Shown here: positions 8,099 to 16,344 of the stretch, piece after piece
How the letters are laid out: every line of letters begins with the position of its first letter
How positions within the stretch are numbered: position 1 is the stretch's first letter
Assembly: GCA_032054765.1 (NCBI GenBank)
Contig: DAMBSC010000002.1
Coordinates: forward strand, 124,001-188,000
Direction: 5' to 3'
DNA from: DFXE01 sp032054765
Lineage (GTDB): Bacteria > Bacteroidota > Bacteroidia > Bacteroidales > Tannerellaceae
DNA: 64,000 bases
Notes under the pieces: model-generated
Database searches by the model: none
Seen by the model: only the letters and a program-made list of their open reading frames with translations
What the model was told of the DNA's origin: nothing
Made by a program: the position numbers and the translations under genes

Positions 8099-9445
8099 TT
8101 AAAATCCCTCTTTAAAAATCTTTCTGAGGGGCATAAAGAACCGTTCTATCAGGCGTAGGTCTTCTGTAACAATTTCTGCCGAAGCTTTCATTTCATGGGT
8201 GACAGGAAGGGTTCTTCCATAGTTTGTCTCGAGGCCGTCTGGTAATCCTATCTCTACCTGATAGAAATTTTCCTGGGGAACTAAGGAGATGGTATTGACT
8301 ATGCCATTTACAATCCCAAATTCCTGGTCAGGGAAATTATTGAAGCGGATAATCACACGCTGGCCAACCTTTACTTTACCTGAGCGTTCCATGGGTAGTT
8401 TGGCTTTTCCTAATAATTGCTCCTTCTCGTCAGGTACGATTGTAAAGACATTATCTCCCGAAGTGATGAACTGGTTCTCATTCCAATACGTTGTGAATGT
8501 TACTTTTCCGTCTATCGGGGAAGTCAGGCAATAGGTCAGTTCCCAACTGTTGATAGCATTCTGAAGTTGTTCGGCATGGGTTCTGTAGTTTTGTTGGATA
8601 ACGGTTTCTTTCTCGGCTTGTTGAAGTTCCATATCCAGCAGGTTAGTTTCCAGTTCACTGATTTGTATTGAGAGATTTTCCAGCGAAGCATATCCGCTTT
8701 CCAACGAATACCGGTTTTGCAGCATGGCGCTGCGTGCCGTTTCATGTTCGGAAGGCGAGATCACACCCCGGGCAAAAAGTGAAGAATCCCGTTCATATTG
8801 CAGTCTGGCCAACTCGAACTGTGCCTCCATTACCTGCTGTTGCCGTTTCTGGTTTCCGTAGTATTGCCGGTATTTCTCTATTTGTTGCCTGGTTGCTGCA
8901 ATCTTCTTGGGATAATAATTTAATATGTAGTAATTTTCGTATTCATGCCAAGCACCAAGGAAGGACGTGTAAGCAGGCTGTATATCACCAAGGGCTAAAC
9001 CCAGGTCAGAGGTGAAAGGCGATAGGTGAGAGGTAGGATCCCGTTCTGCTTGTTCCTTTCTGCATACTGCCTCCAATTGTTTCAATCGGAGTACATCCTC
9101 TGTATTGGCCGGATTCTCAATGACTGCCAGCCGGGTATCTGAATTGACTTCCTGTCCGTCTGAAACATATAGCTTATTGATCTTTCCGGATGTCCGCGCG
9201 ACTACCTGTGCTACCGGATATTGTCCGGTAAGTGTCATCTCAGCCAGTATAACATCCGGATATTTAAAGAAAAAACTCCCCACCAAAAGCGCCAGTACAA
9301 TAATAAACAATAGTGTAATCCCCCACCGGAGAATCCATGGCGGCACTTTCCCCATCACTTCCTGTACTTCCTCAGAGCGAAGCTCTACTTCTTTCCACTC
9401 TCGAGAGGGGGCAGGGGTTGTGTCTATATTTTTTTTATTAATCAT
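8099..9445 (-). CDS. HlyD-family secretion adaptor of the peptide exporter
   Basis: This 448-aa periplasmic adaptor would pair with the upstream ABC exporter in a type I-like peptide secretion system. A transmembrane helix lies near residues 37-62. A split lipoyl domain follows (VVARTSGKINKLYVSDGQEV and TSPIDGKVTFTTYW), separated by long coiled-coil helices, then a C-terminal beta domain. The ATG lies inside a heptanucleotide array that also holds the exporter stop. A second array (9003-9037) encodes about residues 137-148, reading SHLSPFTSDL, which looks like an in-frame insertion in the coiled-coil region. No outer-membrane channel gene is nearby. Confidence 0.93.
   Translation of the reverse strand: MINKKNIDTTPAPSREWKEVELRSEEVQEVMGKVPPWILRWGITLLFIIVLALLVGSFFFKYPDVILAEMTLTGQYPVAQVVARTSGKINKLYVSDGQEVNSDTRLAVIENPANTEDVLRLKQLEAVCRKEQAERDPTSHLSPFTSDLGLALGDIQPAYTSFLGAWHEYENYYILNYYPKKIAATRQQIEKYRQYYGNQKRQQQVMEAQFELARLQYERDSSLFARGVISPSEHETARSAMLQNRYSLESGYASLENLSIQISELETNLLDMELQQAEKETVIQQNYRTHAEQLQNAINSWELTYCLTSPIDGKVTFTTYWNENQFITSGDNVFTIVPDEKEQLLGKAKLPMERSGKVKVGQRVIIRFNNFPDQEFGIVNGIVNTISLVPQENFYQVEIGLPDGLETNYGRTLPVTHEMKASAEIVTEDLRLIERFFMPLRKIFKEGF
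9003..9037. repeat. Heptanucleotide array inside the HlyD gene
   Basis: Five 7-nt units on the plus strand: AGGTCAG, AGGTGAA, AGGCGAT, AGGTGAG, AGGTAGG. A gain or loss of one unit would shift the reading frame, though the units are imperfect. Confidence 0.75.
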
Positions 9446-9471
9446 TAATCGTTAATCACTAATCGTTAAGA
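9437..9471. repeat. Heptanucleotide array across the exporter/adaptor junction
   Basis: Five 7-nt units: ATTAATC twice, GTTAATC, ACTAATC, GTTAAGA. The array contains both the stop codon of the ABC exporter (9466-9468) and the start codon of the HlyD gene (9443-9445). Confidence 0.75.
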
Positions 9472-11709
9472 ACCCAGCTCCAGTTGATTCTTAACCAATT
9501 GATAATAGATTCCCCGGCTGGCTGTTAATTCCTGATGGGTACCTTCTTCAGCTATTTTGCCTTTATCCAATACCACAATATTATCCGCATCTTTTACTGT
9601 ACTTAAACGATGGGCAACTACTACTACTGTTCTACCTATATAAAACCGGTGGAGATGTTCCATAATCTCTTTTTCATTCTTGGCATCCAATGCGTTTGTT
9701 GCTTCATCGAGGAAGATGAATTCAGGGTTTTTATACACCGCACGGGCAATAAGGATACGTTGTCGTTGTCCCTGGCTGATTCCGTTTCCCTCCATACCTA
9801 TTTTTGTATTATATCCTAAAGGTAATGAATCGATAAAATCACGGATATTGGCGACGGTTACAGCGTGAAGCAGTTTATCTTTATCGATATGTTCATCGCT
9901 GACGGCTATATTCTTTGCTATCGTATCCGAAAAGATAAATCCGTCCTGCATCACCGATCCGGTACGGGCCCGCCATACATGCGGGTTAATGTTTTGAAGC
10001 GGAATATCCCCCAGTTTGATAGTCCCCTTATTTGGCGGGTAAAATCCCAGCAGCAGTTTGATAAGTGTCGTTTTCCCGCTTCCGCTTGCGCCGACAATGG
10101 CTGTTACTTTTTTCTCAGGGATAGACAAGTTTACGTTATCCAGTACGTAATCCCGGTCTGCTCCGTCATAACTAAAACTAAGCCCCTCAATCCGGAGGGT
10201 CTTGTTGGTTGGAAGGTTTACAGTTCCAAGTTTCTGGTTTTGTTCTTCATCTTCTTTTTGATGTATCTCCCCTAGACGTTCAAGGCTGATCTTGGCATCC
10301 TGAAAGGAACGAGCAAAACCGATAAACTGCTCGATGGGTGAACTAAGCTGCCCTACGATATAGGTTAGTGACATCATCATCCCCAGTGTCATATCACCTC
10401 CTACCACTGCACGGGCAGCAATAAAGGAGATAAAGATATTGGTTGTCTGGCTAAAGAATACGGAACCCAGTTGCTGATATTGTTCTAAGGCTAACCCTTT
10501 GATGCTGATTTTGAATAGTTTCACCTGAATCCGCTCCCACTGCCAGCGTTTTTCCGTTTCACAGTTATTGAGCTTGATCTCTTGCATACCGGTAATCAAT
10601 TGAAAGAGATTGCTTTGCTCGGCAGCAGCCTGCGAGAAGCGCTTGATATCCAGTTCACGACGGTATTTCATAAACGCCAGTATCCAAACGACGTACAGAC
10701 CGTTACCCAATAGGAACAGGCCTAAAATAGTCAGGTTATAATAGGCCAGTACAAATCCGAAAACAATAAAGTTCACAAACGAAAACAATGTACTTATAGA
10801 CGATCCTGTCATAAAAGATTCAATCCTTCCGTGATCCCCGATCCGCTGTATAATATCTCCTACCATCTTTGTATCAAAAAAGCGAATGGGAAGCCGCATC
10901 AATTTCGCCAGAAAGTCAGAAATAAGTGCGATATTGATACGAGTATTGACATGCAGCAGTATCCAGCTACGAATAAAATCAACAGAAAGCCTAGCGATAA
11001 AAATAACGAGTTGTGCGATCAATATCAGGGTGATAAATGAAAGGTTACTATCCCGTATCCCCGTATCAACCAGCCCCTGGGTAAGAAACGGCATAATCAG
11101 TTGCAGGATACTGGCAGTTATCATCCCAAGGATCAGTTGCAGGAATTCTTTTTTATAAGGCATCAGGTATCGAAAGAAATAAGAAAGCCCGCGACTGCGG
11201 TTTTTTTTTTCATCTTCCATATCATAAAACTCCGGTCCGGGCTCTAATAATAAAGCCGTCCCCGTATCTTCTTCCCCCGTCTTTGTACTGATCCAGCAAC
11301 GTTTGAATTCTTCTTCATTATATACTACTTTTCCGGATGCAGGATCGGCGATGAAAAATTTCGTATGCTTAGAAGTATTTCCTAACTTCCAACTTCCAAC
11401 TTCTAACTTCCTCGTTTGTATCTTATACAATACTACAAAATGATTCTGGTTCCAATGGAGGATACAAGGTAATGGTACCTCTTTTTTTAGTTGTTCGACC
11501 GTTATCTTTACCCCGTTTGTCCGAAATCCGATTGATTCTGCAGCTTCACTGATTCCTAGCATCGATACGCCTTCACGGGTGATAAAGGAGCGTTCACGTA
11601 GGGATTGTAGGGTATAGCTTCTCCCATAATGCTTTGCAATCATACGTAAGCAGCTCGGGCCGCAGTCCATCGCGTCGAGTTGGAGGTGGTGAGAGAAAGA
11701 ATTATGCAT
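9466..11709 (-). CDS. Peptidase-containing ABC exporter (C39 PCAT) for a GG-leader peptide
   Basis: This 747-aa exporter should cut the leader after Gly-Gly and pump out the core. The N-terminal C39 peptidase has the catalytic Cys16 (MDCGPSC), His90 (QNHFVVL) and Asp122 (ADPASG), so it looks active. Six transmembrane helices follow, then the ATPase with Walker A GASGSGKTT near residue 538, signature ISQGQRQRI and Walker B FIFLDEATNALD near 665. Between His90 and Asp122 a heptanucleotide array encodes KLEVGSWKLG (about 100-109), a likely surface insertion in the peptidase. It is followed 20 nt later by the HlyD gene. A GG-leader precursor lies about 1.9 kb upstream. Confidence 0.96.
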   Translation of the reverse strand: MHNSFSHHLQLDAMDCGPSCLRMIAKHYGRSYTLQSLRERSFITREGVSMLGISEAAESIGFRTNGVKITVEQLKKEVPLPCILHWNQNHFVVLYKIQTRKLEVGSWKLGNTSKHTKFFIADPASGKVVYNEEEFKRCWISTKTGEEDTGTALLLEPGPEFYDMEDEKKNRSRGLSYFFRYLMPYKKEFLQLILGMITASILQLIMPFLTQGLVDTGIRDSNLSFITLILIAQLVIFIARLSVDFIRSWILLHVNTRINIALISDFLAKLMRLPIRFFDTKMVGDIIQRIGDHGRIESFMTGSSISTLFSFVNFIVFGFVLAYYNLTILGLFLLGNGLYVVWILAFMKYRRELDIKRFSQAAAEQSNLFQLITGMQEIKLNNCETEKRWQWERIQVKLFKISIKGLALEQYQQLGSVFFSQTTNIFISFIAARAVVGGDMTLGMMMSLTYIVGQLSSPIEQFIGFARSFQDAKISLERLGEIHQKEDEEQNQKLGTVNLPTNKTLRIEGLSFSYDGADRDYVLDNVNLSIPEKKVTAIVGASGSGKTTLIKLLLGFYPPNKGTIKLGDIPLQNINPHVWRARTGSVMQDGFIFSDTIAKNIAVSDEHIDKDKLLHAVTVANIRDFIDSLPLGYNTKIGMEGNGISQGQRQRILIARAVYKNPEFIFLDEATNALDAKNEKEIMEHLHRFYIGRTVVVVAHRLSTVKDADNIVVLDKGKIAEEGTHQELTASRGIYYQLVKNQLELGS
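11383..11410. repeat. Heptanucleotide array inside the C39 peptidase coding region
   Basis: Four 7-nt units on the plus strand: TAACTTC, CAACTTC, CAACTTC, TAACTTC. They encode about ten residues between the catalytic His and Asp of the exporter peptidase. Confidence 0.75.
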
Positions 11710-12052
11710 TCTATTATTATTTTAATTTTACAATAATAGGAGTTTCATTTTCTTGAGTATTTTGAAACTAATTTTTATTTTAAGTTTATTTATCTTTATA
11801 TTTGATTAACTTCTTCCAGTTTTATTTTTAACCATAACTTCAATACTATTTTTTATACATATTAGTGAAAATTTCAGAAATAATATCTATAGGAAAAATT
11901 CAATATGGTTGAAAAAAAACGTAATATATTCATCGAAACTTACAATTCTGCCATATATCTTCATAAGAAACTATCTTAATTTATCATTTATTTTTTTGTG
12001 AGAAGCATCGAAAATTATTGCTTATTAATTTACATCTATAGACCCTTATTTC
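11710..12052. other. AT-rich spacer upstream of the exporter
   Basis: 343 nt with no credible ORF, no TAnnTTTG on the minus strand and no GC-rich hairpin. Whether the exporter has its own promoter or is read through from the propeller gene cannot be decided. Confidence 0.5.
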
Positions 12053-13339
12053 TTATTCTATTAGTATAACGATCGGATTCATTTCCTCATCTAAATTTTT
12101 AAGAAATGAAAGATTTTTATTATTCTTTACCTCAGGGTGCTTTTCTAACCAATCCATCACTTCCCAAACTTCAACAAAAGAAATAAATTCACCCGAAGTA
12201 CTCACTCCTAAAGGCCTAAATGGCATAAAATAAGTTAAATCATCTTGTATCCCATGCTTGTTTTGGCTTATGATTGTTCTCCCTGTTCTCTTATTATACA
12301 GACCATTATACAAAATACCTTCTAGTCCAAGGGAAAACATCCCTCGGATACATTGAAAGAAAATAAAATTATTATTTTCAGAAATATCAGCTATAAAAAC
12401 ACGTTCATTTGTATCCTTTTCACTTCTTCTTTCTTGTACTGGCCAATGATACTTTCCTGTATTAAAGATTATAGATGGAATAAGCTTCTCACCTGAAACG
12501 GTATAGATTGTGTCTATGAAATCTTGTTTGTAACGAATGCTTTCGTTATTTTTCCATATTCTTGCAGCATGTAGGGCATTGACCTGTCTTACTTGCCTAT
12601 TAGAAGTATATTCAAAAATGAAAGCGCCGGCACGTGTCCAGTTTCCGAAAACATCATATAGAATTTTCCCATTAATATAATTCATTTGATGTATATCTTC
12701 TGTAATTGGAGTTGTATATGTGAAAAAGGATGGTATTGTATATTTCAAACTACCTTTTTTCTCAAAAATCCCCAGAGCATATTGATCTGAATATAAATTA
12801 GTGATGTTAAAACCATCAAAGAATCCGATAATTTCCGAATCTGTTATTAAATAATAAGACGCCAACCGAGAAGAGTGGAATTCTACTTTGCCACAAAAAT
12901 TCCCTTTCATATCATATTTTATTAATTGATTAGGCTTACGTTCAAAATATAAAAATTCTTCTTTTTCATCCGTCCAACAAAAATGATCAGTATATGCAGA
13001 CGGATCTTGTCCTGTATGTCCAATCTTAGTGATAAAACGTCCGTCCTCTTTGCTGAATAATAGGCAAGTCCCAGGTGAAGAAAAAGAGGGTGTATATTCA
13101 ACTATAATATAATTTCTCAATACTTTGATAATAGGATTTTTACCTATCAAACCATCATCTGGCGTTTCTAACGGAATATAACGGATTGTTTTACCGAAAT
13201 CGGAAGTCTTTAGACGAGAAAGATTTTTTAGACCGGATTCTACATCAATTAAAGCCAAATTAGTTATTTTATTTTCCTGACTTTTAGTAAAAAGCGAAAA
13301 TGAAAACAATGTAACTGTAATGATTAAGAATTGTTTCAT
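12053..13339 (-). CDS. Six-bladed beta-propeller secreted protein (BF2992/DUF5128-like)
   Basis: A 428-aa protein from ATG 13339, chosen because MKQFLIITVTLFSFSLFTKS is a signal peptide; an upstream in-frame ATG at 13378 would put 13 residues before it. The body shows repeated short strands with motifs such as GRFITKIGHTGQDPSAY and FLYFERKPNQLIKYDMKGNF, the layout of Bacteroidales six-bladed propellers. Such genes are often found beside GG-leader peptides and their exporters in this order (family knowledge). Its role is unknown: immunity, periplasmic receptor or chaperone are possible. It is markedly more AT-rich by eye than the exporter genes. Confidence 0.8.
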   Translation of the reverse strand: MKQFLIITVTLFSFSLFTKSQENKITNLALIDVESGLKNLSRLKTSDFGKTIRYIPLETPDDGLIGKNPIIKVLRNYIIVEYTPSFSSPGTCLLFSKEDGRFITKIGHTGQDPSAYTDHFCWTDEKEEFLYFERKPNQLIKYDMKGNFCGKVEFHSSRLASYYLITDSEIIGFFDGFNITNLYSDQYALGIFEKKGSLKYTIPSFFTYTTPITEDIHQMNYINGKILYDVFGNWTRAGAFIFEYTSNRQVRQVNALHAARIWKNNESIRYKQDFIDTIYTVSGEKLIPSIIFNTGKYHWPVQERRSEKDTNERVFIADISENNNFIFFQCIRGMFSLGLEGILYNGLYNKRTGRTIISQNKHGIQDDLTYFMPFRPLGVSTSGEFISFVEVWEVMDWLEKHPEVKNNKNLSFLKNLDEEMNPIVILIE

Positions 13340-13506
13340 AATTTCACTTTTGAAATAGTATATGTAAAAATATCTCATATAATTGATGTGTCATTGAAAT
13401 TTATTTAATATTTTACTCGCCAAATGAAATAGGGAATTTTTTAAAATTATTTTATTTTTAATTTATAAAAATAGTGGACTATATGAAATAGAACAGAAAA
13501 TAAGTT

Positions 13507-13534
13507 TAAAAAAAATCCTATCTCATGGCGAGAT
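13507..13534 (-). terminator. Weak terminator or attenuator after the precursor gene
   Basis: On the minus strand ATCTC-gccat-GAGAT (5-bp stem), AGG, then a T-run of eight, about 40 nt after the precursor stop. A short stem such as this could be leaky, giving more precursor than propeller and exporter transcript. Confidence 0.45.
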
Positions 13535-13574
13535 TTCTTCAACTAATTTTTGGGGATAATTAATGCACACTACA

Positions 13575-13799
13575 TTAACCTATTACGCAGGCACAAAACG
13601 AACTAAACACAACTTCACATTTTCCCGTTCGTGGCCAACCGTCGATTGTAGTAATACACATACTATGACAAGATGATGTGCTAGAATAACATGGTGATCC
13701 TGAACCAGTACCAATATATCCTCCTTGAATCATTTTCATATCCTCTTCATCTAAAAGAGATACATTTTTTTTTAGTTTTAACTTACTTAATTTTTTCAT
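13575..13799 (-). CDS. GG-leader peptide precursor with six-cysteine defensin-like core
   Basis: A 74-aa peptide. The start is ATG 13799; an in-frame TTG at 13808 adds only three residues and breaks the usual MKKLSKLKL opening of Bacteroidales GG-leader precursors. The leader (residues 1-27) ends KMIQGG, the C39 cleavage site. The predicted 47-residue core is rich in Gly, Ser and Thr and has cysteines at core positions 10, 17, 21, 34, 42 and 44. That is C-x6-C-x3-C-x12-C-x7-C-x-C, with GKC at the fourth cysteine. The CxxxC plus CxC arrangement and the GxC gamma-core match cysteine-stabilised alpha-beta defensins (pattern seen; fold inferred). The disulfide enzyme and glycosyltransferases lie directly upstream on the same strand. 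Likely an antimicrobial or signalling peptide. Confidence 0.85.
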   Translation of the reverse strand: MKKLSKLKLKKNVSLLDEEDMKMIQGGYIGTGSGSPCYSSTSSCHSMCITTIDGWPRTGKCEVVFSSFCACVIG

Positions 13800-13894
13800 A
13801 AAATACAAATTTTAAATTTCTGCTGTAGATTATTTTGATAATTAGCTAATTCATCACCTATTGTCCTACAACTTAACAACAGTAAATCTATAGA

Positions 13895-15469
13895 TTAATA
13901 AAAATACTTTAAGTCTTCAATCTGATAATTTTTTGGTAATAGGTATCCATTGTACAAAATAGTAGGGGTTGCTTTGATTGCGGAATAGACCAACCATTTT
14001 TTTTGTTTCTCAAGTTCTACTAACATTTTTTTATCATTATTGTCAAATAAATATTTTTGGTAAAAATCTTTGTATTTAAACTGTCCAGTATGATACCAAT
14101 TATCTAAAAAAATCAAAAAATCTTTTATTTCCATCTGTTTATACATCGAAATAAACAACTTATTACTTTGTTCTAATTCTTCATTAAAAGATGTTAGAAA
14201 ATATTGTATGCAATATCCATTGTTTGTTTCATATAATAAATTCTTTAATCGTTGATGCATATTAGCACAAGGATTACAATGTGGATTAGTTATAACAGTT
14301 ATTAAATTATTAGCATTGAGGTTTCCCCATAAAATCATTGAATCGGATTTTTCGACTTCATATTTCTCTCCCTCCTGCAATAAAGAATAAAAGATCCTCT
14401 TCCTCGCTTTTAAACTATTATATTGCTGTAATATAACTTCTCTATCTAGATATCCAGAAATGATAGGAACAAGTCTGTGTATTATTAATAGAGGACTTAC
14501 ATAGATACATCCAGTTAATATAACTTCTTCAAAGGAAAAACCAGGTAATTGAATGAATCCAAATAATTGATTGGAGATAAACAATATCCACAAAATTCCC
14601 TGGACTATCAAACAAAGCGGACACCATTGTTTGTATTTAAACTTCTGATACCAAACACTCCATAAAGTATATGGCAATGCACATATATTAACCAAAACCA
14701 TATAAGGATAATAAGAGGGTAAGAAGACGATCATAAATAAATTGCTGATAAAATAGCTCATTCCTATCTCACTCCAACTTATTCCTAGTATTTTAGCAAC
14801 ATCCAAGTCCAAGATATTATTACAATCACTTTTATCAATCAATAATGAACATATTTTATCCGCTCGGTTATTGTGAATATGCATTTGTTTTAAAAGAAGT
14901 AAATAACTTATGTAGAGACCGAAGCTATTAATAATAAAAATAAGCAATAACTTCCAATTGGCATATAATTCATTTGAAAAAGCAATTGTACCTAATAGTA
15001 ATGTAACAGACAAAAATAAAAATATTTGTTTTATATTAGACAACGCTTCACCCTTGCGATGTTTAGTATAATTGGGTTCTATTGAGTTTTCATTTTTTTC
15101 AATTAGCAAAAGAATACCCGACCAAATTTTTAAAAACTCCTCTTTGGGTCCATTTATCTTTTTACCACGCCATATATATTCTACTTTATCAATAGTTATA
15201 TTTGAAACGGTTATAAAATCACCACTAATATAGGCAATAAATGGAGGTTCTAATTCATCTAGTATATTATTTTTATCTTTTACTTGAATTCCTTGACTTT
15301 CTATGTTATAATCAGCTAACATTTTAGAAAGTCCATATAAACTATATTTGTACGGATGTTCATTATAATATTTATTAGAAAAAGATCTAGTATATTTTAC
15401 ATTTAATAAGTCCAATACAGTCGCAAATATATTATTAAATGTCGGTTTATTAAAAATGTTTATTTTCAC
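13895..15469 (-). CDS. C39-like / VKOR / thioredoxin fusion, disulfide-forming membrane enzyme
   Basis: 524 aa from GTG 15469; TTG at 15487 is an alternative and no ATG is available near the N-terminus. Residues about 1-125 resemble a C39-type domain (HPYKYSLYGLSKMLADYNIE, PFIAYISGDFITV) without any cysteine, so it cannot be a peptidase and may hold the leader. Then come several membrane helices of a vitamin K epoxide reductase domain, with Cys216 (KSDCNN) and CPLC (283-286). A periplasmic thioredoxin-like domain follows, with CNPC (398-401) and the cis-proline region KATPTILYNG. Such fusions move electrons from substrate thiols to quinone, so this enzyme should oxidise the six cysteines of the adjacent precursor, 95 nt downstream. 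Confidence 0.87.
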   Translation of the reverse strand: MKINIFNKPTFNNIFATVLDLLNVKYTRSFSNKYYNEHPYKYSLYGLSKMLADYNIESQGIQVKDKNNILDELEPPFIAYISGDFITVSNITIDKVEYIWRGKKINGPKEEFLKIWSGILLLIEKNENSIEPNYTKHRKGEALSNIKQIFLFLSVTLLLGTIAFSNELYANWKLLLIFIINSFGLYISYLLLLKQMHIHNNRADKICSLLIDKSDCNNILDLDVAKILGISWSEIGMSYFISNLFMIVFLPSYYPYMVLVNICALPYTLWSVWYQKFKYKQWCPLCLIVQGILWILFISNQLFGFIQLPGFSFEEVILTGCIYVSPLLIIHRLVPIISGYLDREVILQQYNSLKARKRIFYSLLQEGEKYEVEKSDSMILWGNLNANNLITVITNPHCNPCANMHQRLKNLLYETNNGYCIQYFLTSFNEELEQSNKLFISMYKQMEIKDFLIFLDNWYHTGQFKYKDFYQKYLFDNNDKKMLVELEKQKKWLVYSAIKATPTILYNGYLLPKNYQIEDLKYFY

Positions 15470-15499
15470 AACTTCTATAATTAACAATTTTTTATAAAA

Positions 15500-16201
15500 C
15501 TATTCTGTTTGTGATGTCCATGAACAAAGAGAATAATGAATAGCATAGGATTTTTCAACTTTATCTTCAATCTCTTTTGTTTCTTCCCCCTTAATACAAG
15601 CTAGAACCTCATCTCTATTTAAAGGTGCAATTAATTCTGCAGGTAATAGATTGATTTTTTCTTTAAACGAATATCTATTATATACTCTTGTTGTCATTAA
15701 TGGACCTGTTGATTCTAAGACTTGATATGTTTTGTGAGTTGAGAAATGCGTATTCCAGTTTTGCTTGATTTCATCAATAAGCATTTTAAAAAAATCATAA
15801 TAGGGCACAGAAGCCATTAAAGCATTTCCTACAATAAAAGGGTGATTAGGAGCAATGGTATTTCCTTTAGGTTCAAGTCCCATACAACAAATGGTATCTC
15901 CAAATAATGTGTCCAAAGGCTCTATACACTCATAATCCATGTCAACATACAAACCTCCATATTGGTAAAGAATAAGATAACGAATCATATCCCATCGCTG
16001 AATATTAAATGGTAAAGATTTGTATACATTAGAAACATCCAAACCAACATTATTTATAAAACAATCTATAGATTTTTTATTCCAAAATTTATATTCCCAT
16101 TTTGGATGCTTCTTTTTCCAAGTTATAGACATATCCTGGAGAATTTTTGATGGTCCACGTGGATCCTCGTACACTTGATGAATAATTTTAGGTATTAGCA
16201 T
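15500..16201 (-). CDS. DXD glycosyltransferase (GT32-like) A
   Basis: A 233-aa soluble enzyme of the glycosyltransferase family with the sugar-binding DXD motif (Gly_transf_sug). It starts MLIPKIIHQVYEDPRGPSK, has WDMIRYLILYQYGGLYVDMD (D87-x-D89, metal and nucleotide-sugar binding) and ends in a typical AIHYSLCSW. It has no signal peptide, so it acts in the cytoplasm. It is 30 nt upstream of the VKOR fusion in the same direction, which suggests co-transcription with the precursor. Its acceptor could be Ser/Thr/Cys of the precursor core; a surface-glycan acceptor is the alternative. Confidence 0.88.
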   Translation of the reverse strand: MLIPKIIHQVYEDPRGPSKILQDMSITWKKKHPKWEYKFWNKKSIDCFINNVGLDVSNVYKSLPFNIQRWDMIRYLILYQYGGLYVDMDYECIEPLDTLFGDTICCMGLEPKGNTIAPNHPFIVGNALMASVPYYDFFKMLIDEIKQNWNTHFSTHKTYQVLESTGPLMTTRVYNRYSFKEKINLLPAELIAPLNRDEVLACIKGEETKEIEDKVEKSYAIHYSLCSWTSQTE

Positions 16202-16344
16202 TTCAACTTAAATATATCACTTATTTTAAGTGACACAAATAAATTAATATATATTTATATTACAATAATAAAATTGTTAATTAATCTAAAAGATATTTTT
16301 TTCAAATAATAATTTATTTATTTAGCAAAACATATGAATAAAAA

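Noticed and set aside
16202..16344. Additional peptide precursor genes in the gaps of the export cluster (also 11710-12052 and 13379-13574)
   Set aside because: No frame with an MKKL-like leader and GG site was found in these AT-rich gaps.
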